Assembly: GCA_013791705.1 (NCBI GenBank)
Contig: VMTF01000199.1
Coordinates: 1-33,255, forward strand
Length of the DNA: 33,255 bases
Direction: 5' to 3'
DNA from: Sphingomonadales bacterium
GTDB taxonomy: Bacteria; Pseudomonadota; Alphaproteobacteria; Sphingomonadales; Sphingomonadaceae
Under the pieces are notes generated by a model. The model was not told the DNA's origin. It searched no databases and saw only the letters and a list, made by a program, of their open reading frames with translations. Positions 30,239 to 33,255 of the stretch are shown one piece after another. The position numbers and the translations under genes were made by a program. Each line of letters starts with the position of its first letter. Position 1 is the stretch's first letter.

Positions 30239-31841
30239 TCAGGCGACGAGACGGACGAGTTCGTCAGCGGTCGCATCGAGTGCCTGCTCGGTGCAGATGG
30301 CGGCGACGTAGCGATCCGGGCGCAGCAGGATGCACTGGGCATCGGGGAGGCGCAGCGACCAATCGCGGAACGCACCGGCCACATCGTCGAGCACAATGGT
30401 GCCCTCCTGCACCTGCTTCGCGTCGGGATGCGCGCGCGAGCGGTTGATCCGCACGAAGACCCCGCCCATCGCCAGCCACCGATCCCGCACCGCCGGCGAA
30501 AGCGCCGCCTGCGGATCACGATTGACGCCAATGATCGCAAACCAGTTGCCGATTGCATCGTCCAGACGAACCCTGCGCCCTTCGGCCGTCTCCACGAACG
30601 GCTGGGGCAGCATCCGGCCGACCGGGCCATCTTTTTCCATTCCGTCGCGCGGCACGACGATGCCTTCGGTATAACGCGGAAGCGGCTTGAACTTCATCTG
30701 CAGGATATAGTCCCGCACGGACGGCAAGCCCTGGATCAGCCGGAAGAATATGTCTCTGAGGGCTTCGGTGAGGCGTGACCTGGGCGAATAGAGAACGCCG
30801 AACATCTTGGCGACGTTGACCATGGTCAGCGCATGGTCGCGCCGTTCGACGTCGTAGCTGTCAAGCACCGCGGGCTTGAGCTGGCCCTTCACCACGCCGG
30901 CCAGCTTCCAGCCGAGGTTGGTGACATCGCGCAGACCCGAATTCATCCCCTGACCGAAAAACGGCGGCTGGAGATGCGCTGCATCGCCGGCGAGGAACAC
31001 CCGGCCAACCTTGAAGCGATCGGCCACCCGGGTGTGATGCAGATAGACCCGGCTGCGCAGCAGGGTCGGGCGCGGTGTCCCCTCGGGATAGAATTTGTCG
31101 AGCAGACGTTCGACATTCTCCGGCGACTGCATCTCCTCGTCGGTTTCGTCCGCCGCAAGCCGGAATTCGAACCGGCGATGGCCGTAGGGCAGGTCAATCG
31201 ACATCGAAGGGCGCTTCACGTCGCAATAGACCGCCGAATAGGGCGCATAGAGGCGATCGTCCTTGAGATCGACCACCAGCCAGCGATCGGCGTAAGTCTC
31301 GCCGCGCAATTCGACCCCGATAAGCTGGCGGATCGTGCTGCGTCCGCCATCCGCGCCGACCACGTAGTCGGCCTTGATCGTGGTTTCCTGTCCGGCCGCA
31401 TCGCGCACCGTGACGCTGACGCCCTCAGCCCCCTGTTCCAGATTTATCGCGTCAAGGCCCAGCATCATCCGCACGCAAGCATAGCGCTCCAGCCCCTTGC
31501 GCAGCGTTGTCTCGGTCAGCGGCTGGATAAACAGATTGCGGCGCGGCCAGCCGAAGGGCTGCGCCTGCGGCTGGACTTCCGCGAAAAGGCGGCCCACGCG
31601 ACGTGTGGTAGCGCGCCGCCGTATTCTGGATCATGTCCTTCAACAGAACATCGACCAGGCCAACCGTCTGGTAGCCGCGCAGCGCTTCATCGTCGATGCC
31701 GACCGCGCGGGGATAGGGAATGATATCGTCTTCCCGGTCCACGATGATGGTGTCGACGCCATACATGCCCAGATGATTGGCGATCGTGACGCCGCACGGA
31801 CCTGCCCCGACGATCAAGACTTTCGTGCTGATAACCTGCAA
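30239..31841 (-). pseudogene. mhpA: 3-(3-hydroxyphenyl)propionate hydroxylase, frameshifted
   Basis: Two minus-strand ORFs, 31452-31859 and 30239-31597, are halves of one class A FAD monooxygenase matching MhpA. The first holds VGAGPCGVTIANHLGMYGVD and YPRAVGIDDEALRGYQTVGL. The second holds GRLFAEVQPQAQPFGWPRRN, ADYVVGADGGRSTIRQL and GDAAHLQPPFFGQGMNSGLRD. The frame changes inside CCC at 31593-31595 (GGG in the gene). Deleting one base there joins them into about 533-539 residues, near the normal 554. The likely start is TTG at 31841, eight bases after GGGAGG; GTG at 31847 or TTG at 31859 are alternatives. If the extra base is real, the enzyme that makes 2,3-dihydroxyphenylpropionate is lost. 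If it is a sequencing error, the gene is intact. Confidence 0.85.
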
Positions 31842-31873
31842 GGACACGGCCTCCCCCAATTTTGCTTTTGACG

Positions 31874-31901
31874 CCTATATAACCGTTATTCGAGAAGGCA
31901 A
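31874..31901 (-). promoter_or_regulatory. mhpA promoter with embedded palindrome
   Basis: On the minus strand TTGCCT (31901-31896) and TATAGG (31879-31874) are 16 bases apart, 33 bases before the likely start. The AT-rich palindrome ATAAC-C-GTTAT (31879-31889) lies in the spacer, just where a repressor would block polymerase. The adjacent divergent IclR gene is the obvious source of that repressor. Confidence 0.45.
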
Positions 31902-32164
31902 TCCCTTATTATGAGACTTGGCGGCGGTGCCAGACGGAAGGGAAGGCTTCAGTCGAGCACGGCGCCAGTGCGGATGTCGCACTTGCCGGACCCCGGTGGG
32001 AGTTTGATAGGCAAGGATCAAAACACTGGCTATTGAAGCAGGGAGGGCTCGCGGCCGCACACAACGTCGGAGCGGTTTCATGATTCTAAAGCGGCAGCCC
32101 GCGCTCGGGGTACTGGAATGGTCCCACCGGCAACCGCGCACGACCATTGAATTTTTGGACCGAC
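31902..32164. other. remainder of the 323-bp mhpA / iclR divergent region
   Basis: This is the rest of the only gap in the window longer than 300 bases. It holds a small GTGCG-N5-CGCAC inverted repeat around 31975 but no supportable ORF, RNA gene or transposon end. The rightward promoter of the IclR gene should be here; I cannot pick a clear -35/-10 pair. Confidence 0.5.
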
Positions 32165-33007
32165 ATGGTGACCATGACCAAGAAAACGAGCCTGGCCGAA
32201 GAAAACGATACCTCCTCCTGGATTCCCGAAAAGGAGGCTCGCGGCGGCGCCCGCGCGGTCATGGCCAACACGACGGCCGACCGTGCGATCGACGTGCTGC
32301 TGGCCTTCTCCGAGGACACGCCGGCCTGGTCTGCGGCCGAACTTGCGGCCAAGTTCGAAATGCCGCGCAGCACGATGTATCGTTACCTGACCTCGCTGCG
32401 CGCCTGTTCGCTGATTATCAGCGACGAGGGCAATCGCTACCGCCTCGGACCCCGGGTGATCCAGCTCGCGCGGATCGCCAGAATGGGTTCCTCGGCGGTG
32501 CAGGTCGCACTGCCCTATCTGCGGCAAATATCGGAAGCGTTCGGCGAGCTGACCCTGCTGAAAGAGCGGCGCGGCGACGAACTCATCTGCATCGATCGCA
32601 TGGAGGGCACGCACCGCGTGGCGATCGCGTCCACCACCGGCAGTCTCTTGCCGTGGCCCACGGCGCCGAGCGCGAAGATCTTCTTCGCCTATGCCACCGA
32701 AACCGACCGGAAGCGCCTGCTCTCCATGATGACGCCGATCGCCTACACGGCCAAGACAGTCACCACCAAGGAAGGCCTGCTGGCCGATGCCGAAGCTATC
32801 CGAAGGCGCGGTTATTCGTGCTCGGACGAGGAACATGACGAGAGCGTGCTGGGTTTTGCCGTGCCGATCTTCGAGGATGGCGTTTGTCGCTATACGCTCT
32901 CGATTGCGGCGCCCGCCTTTCGCTGGCCGAAAGCGAAACAGACCAAACTGATCAGCGCGTTGCGGCAGGCCGCCGCCGAAATCAGCAGCGCGTTAAGCGG
33001 CAACTGA
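32165..33007 (+). CDS. IclR-family regulator adjacent to mhpA (MhpR-like position)
   Basis: From the ATG at 32165 the protein has 280 residues. The track start is a TTG at 32147, and an ATG at 32174 is also possible. After about 33 variable residues comes the winged helix-turn-helix (ADRAIDVLLAFSEDTPAWSAAELAAKFEMPRSTMYRYLTSL). The linker is NRYRLGPRVIQLARIA. The effector domain contains ICIDRMEGTHRVAIAS, LPWPTAPSAKIFFAYA and GYSCSDEEHDESVLGFAVPIF. Like MhpR in enteric bacteria it lies divergent from mhpA, so regulation of mhpA by a hydroxyphenylpropionate-like effector is a reasonable inference. It probably also governs the hydratase gene that follows 141 bases later. Confidence 0.88.
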   Translation: MVTMTKKTSLAEENDTSSWIPEKEARGGARAVMANTTADRAIDVLLAFSEDTPAWSAAELAAKFEMPRSTMYRYLTSLRACSLIISDEGNRYRLGPRVIQLARIARMGSSAVQVALPYLRQISEAFGELTLLKERRGDELICIDRMEGTHRVAIASTTGSLLPWPTAPSAKIFFAYATETDRKRLLSMMTPIAYTAKTVTTKEGLLADAEAIRRRGYSCSDEEHDESVLGFAVPIFEDGVCRYTLSIAAPAFRWPKAKQTKLISALRQAAAEISSALSGN

Positions 33008-33148
33008 CTTATCGGCCGTCTCAGGATATTGCTTGGCGGCCCAGGTTCCCAAACCGGCTCCAGACGCAGTTTACACCAGAACGAGCAACGTGCAGAGATG
33101 CGCCAAATTCGAGGCAGCAAGTAACCTGCTCATAACGAGGAGCCGATC

Positions 33149-33255
33149 ATGGAAGCTGCGCCTGAATTCTCCGTGCGCCGCGATGGCGCGGTGTTGATTT
33201 ACCGGCTCGATCGGGCGGCCAAGCGCAACGCGATCAATCGGGCGATGTTCGATGC
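33149..33255 (+). CDS. enoyl-CoA hydratase family, copy B, 3'-truncated by window edge
   Basis: The ATG at 33149 follows GAGGAG seven bases upstream, a strong ribosome site. The 35 visible codons read MEAAPEFSVRRDGAVLIYRL and onward. They are identical at DNA level to copy A (25791-26576, opposite strand) from codon 5 to the window edge. The leaders are unrelated, so copy B has its own expression signals next to the IclR gene. The ORF track omits it because no stop is reached. Whether copy B is full length, or whether further genes of the copy A operon follow it, lies outside the window. Confidence 0.9.
   Translation, partial: MEAAPEFSVRRDGAVLIYRLDRAAKRNAINRAMFD
33161..33255 (+). repeat. inverted duplicate, copy B (partner 26470-26564)
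   Basis: This is the plus-strand member of the 95-base identical pair. The two copies face each other about 6.6 kb apart and bracket the double dehydrogenase, the synthetase remnant, the second dehydrogenase, mhpA and the IclR gene. Confidence 0.97.

Noticed and set aside
31585-31605. Programmed ribosomal frameshift in mhpA
   Set aside because: There is no slippery heptamer or downstream structure I can point to, and no family precedent. A one-base insertion or read error is simpler.

Overview
The window is a GC-rich, densely packed catabolic gene cluster, most likely from a sphingomonad-type alphaproteobacterium such as Novosphingobium or Sphingobium. That placement is inferred from gene style, short translationally coupled operons, the mix of aromatic-degradation genes and the dispersed repeats. 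It does not come from a marker gene. About 28 protein genes are present. I see no tRNA, rRNA, CRISPR array, transposase, transporter, ferredoxin or ferredoxin reductase.

Layout, left to right. (1) A partial hpaH on the minus strand runs off the left edge and is divergent from a LysR regulator. (2) A cytochrome P450 converges on an IclR regulator, which is divergent from a tightly coupled operon of acyl-CoA dehydrogenase, family III CoA-transferase and FAS1/HTD2-like hydratase. This is followed by an MhpB-like extradiol dioxygenase, an MhpC-like C-C hydrolase and an aldehyde dehydrogenase. (3) A LuxR-type regulator is divergent from an acyl-CoA synthetase, which ends at a perfect 33-bp inverted repeat. 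(4) A thiolase-like protein is divergent from an operon of enoyl-CoA hydratase, DUF35 protein, MFE-2-like SDR and MaoC hydratase, followed by a REP-like repeat. (5) hpaI on the minus strand is divergent from an operon of acyl-CoA synthetase, Rieske dioxygenase alpha and beta subunits, a second thiolase-like protein and a second DUF35 protein. (6) A minus-strand operon carries the C-terminal scrap of an acyl-CoA synthetase, a double-domain acyl-CoA dehydrogenase, an enoyl-CoA hydratase, a zinc-free MDR oxidoreductase and an APH-type kinase. (7) A second single-domain acyl-CoA dehydrogenase faces a frameshifted mhpA. mhpA is divergent from another IclR regulator, and the window ends in the first 35 codons of a second copy of the enoyl-CoA hydratase.

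How the genes could work together (inference). Two CoA ligases and a CoA-transferase would activate carboxylic side chains. The acyl-CoA dehydrogenases, hydratases, SDR and two thiolase-like/DUF35 pairs would shorten them. The P450, the Rieske dioxygenase and (if intact) MhpA would hydroxylate rings. MhpB and MhpC would open and split a catechol by meta cleavage, and HpaH, HpaI and the aldehyde dehydrogenase would finish a seven-carbon diacid. The natural substrate class would be an aryl-alkyl acid (phenylpropanoid-like) or a polycyclic compound degraded in the steroid or diterpenoid manner. The sequence alone does not decide.

The most striking observations concern rearrangement and decay. 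A 95-bp stretch of the enoyl-CoA hydratase is repeated identically in inverted orientation 6.6 kb away. The acyl-CoA synthetase remnant has a breakpoint near 28,893. mhpA carries a one-base frameshift. A palindrome related to CCATAGG-N5-CCTATGG recurs upstream of several transcription units.
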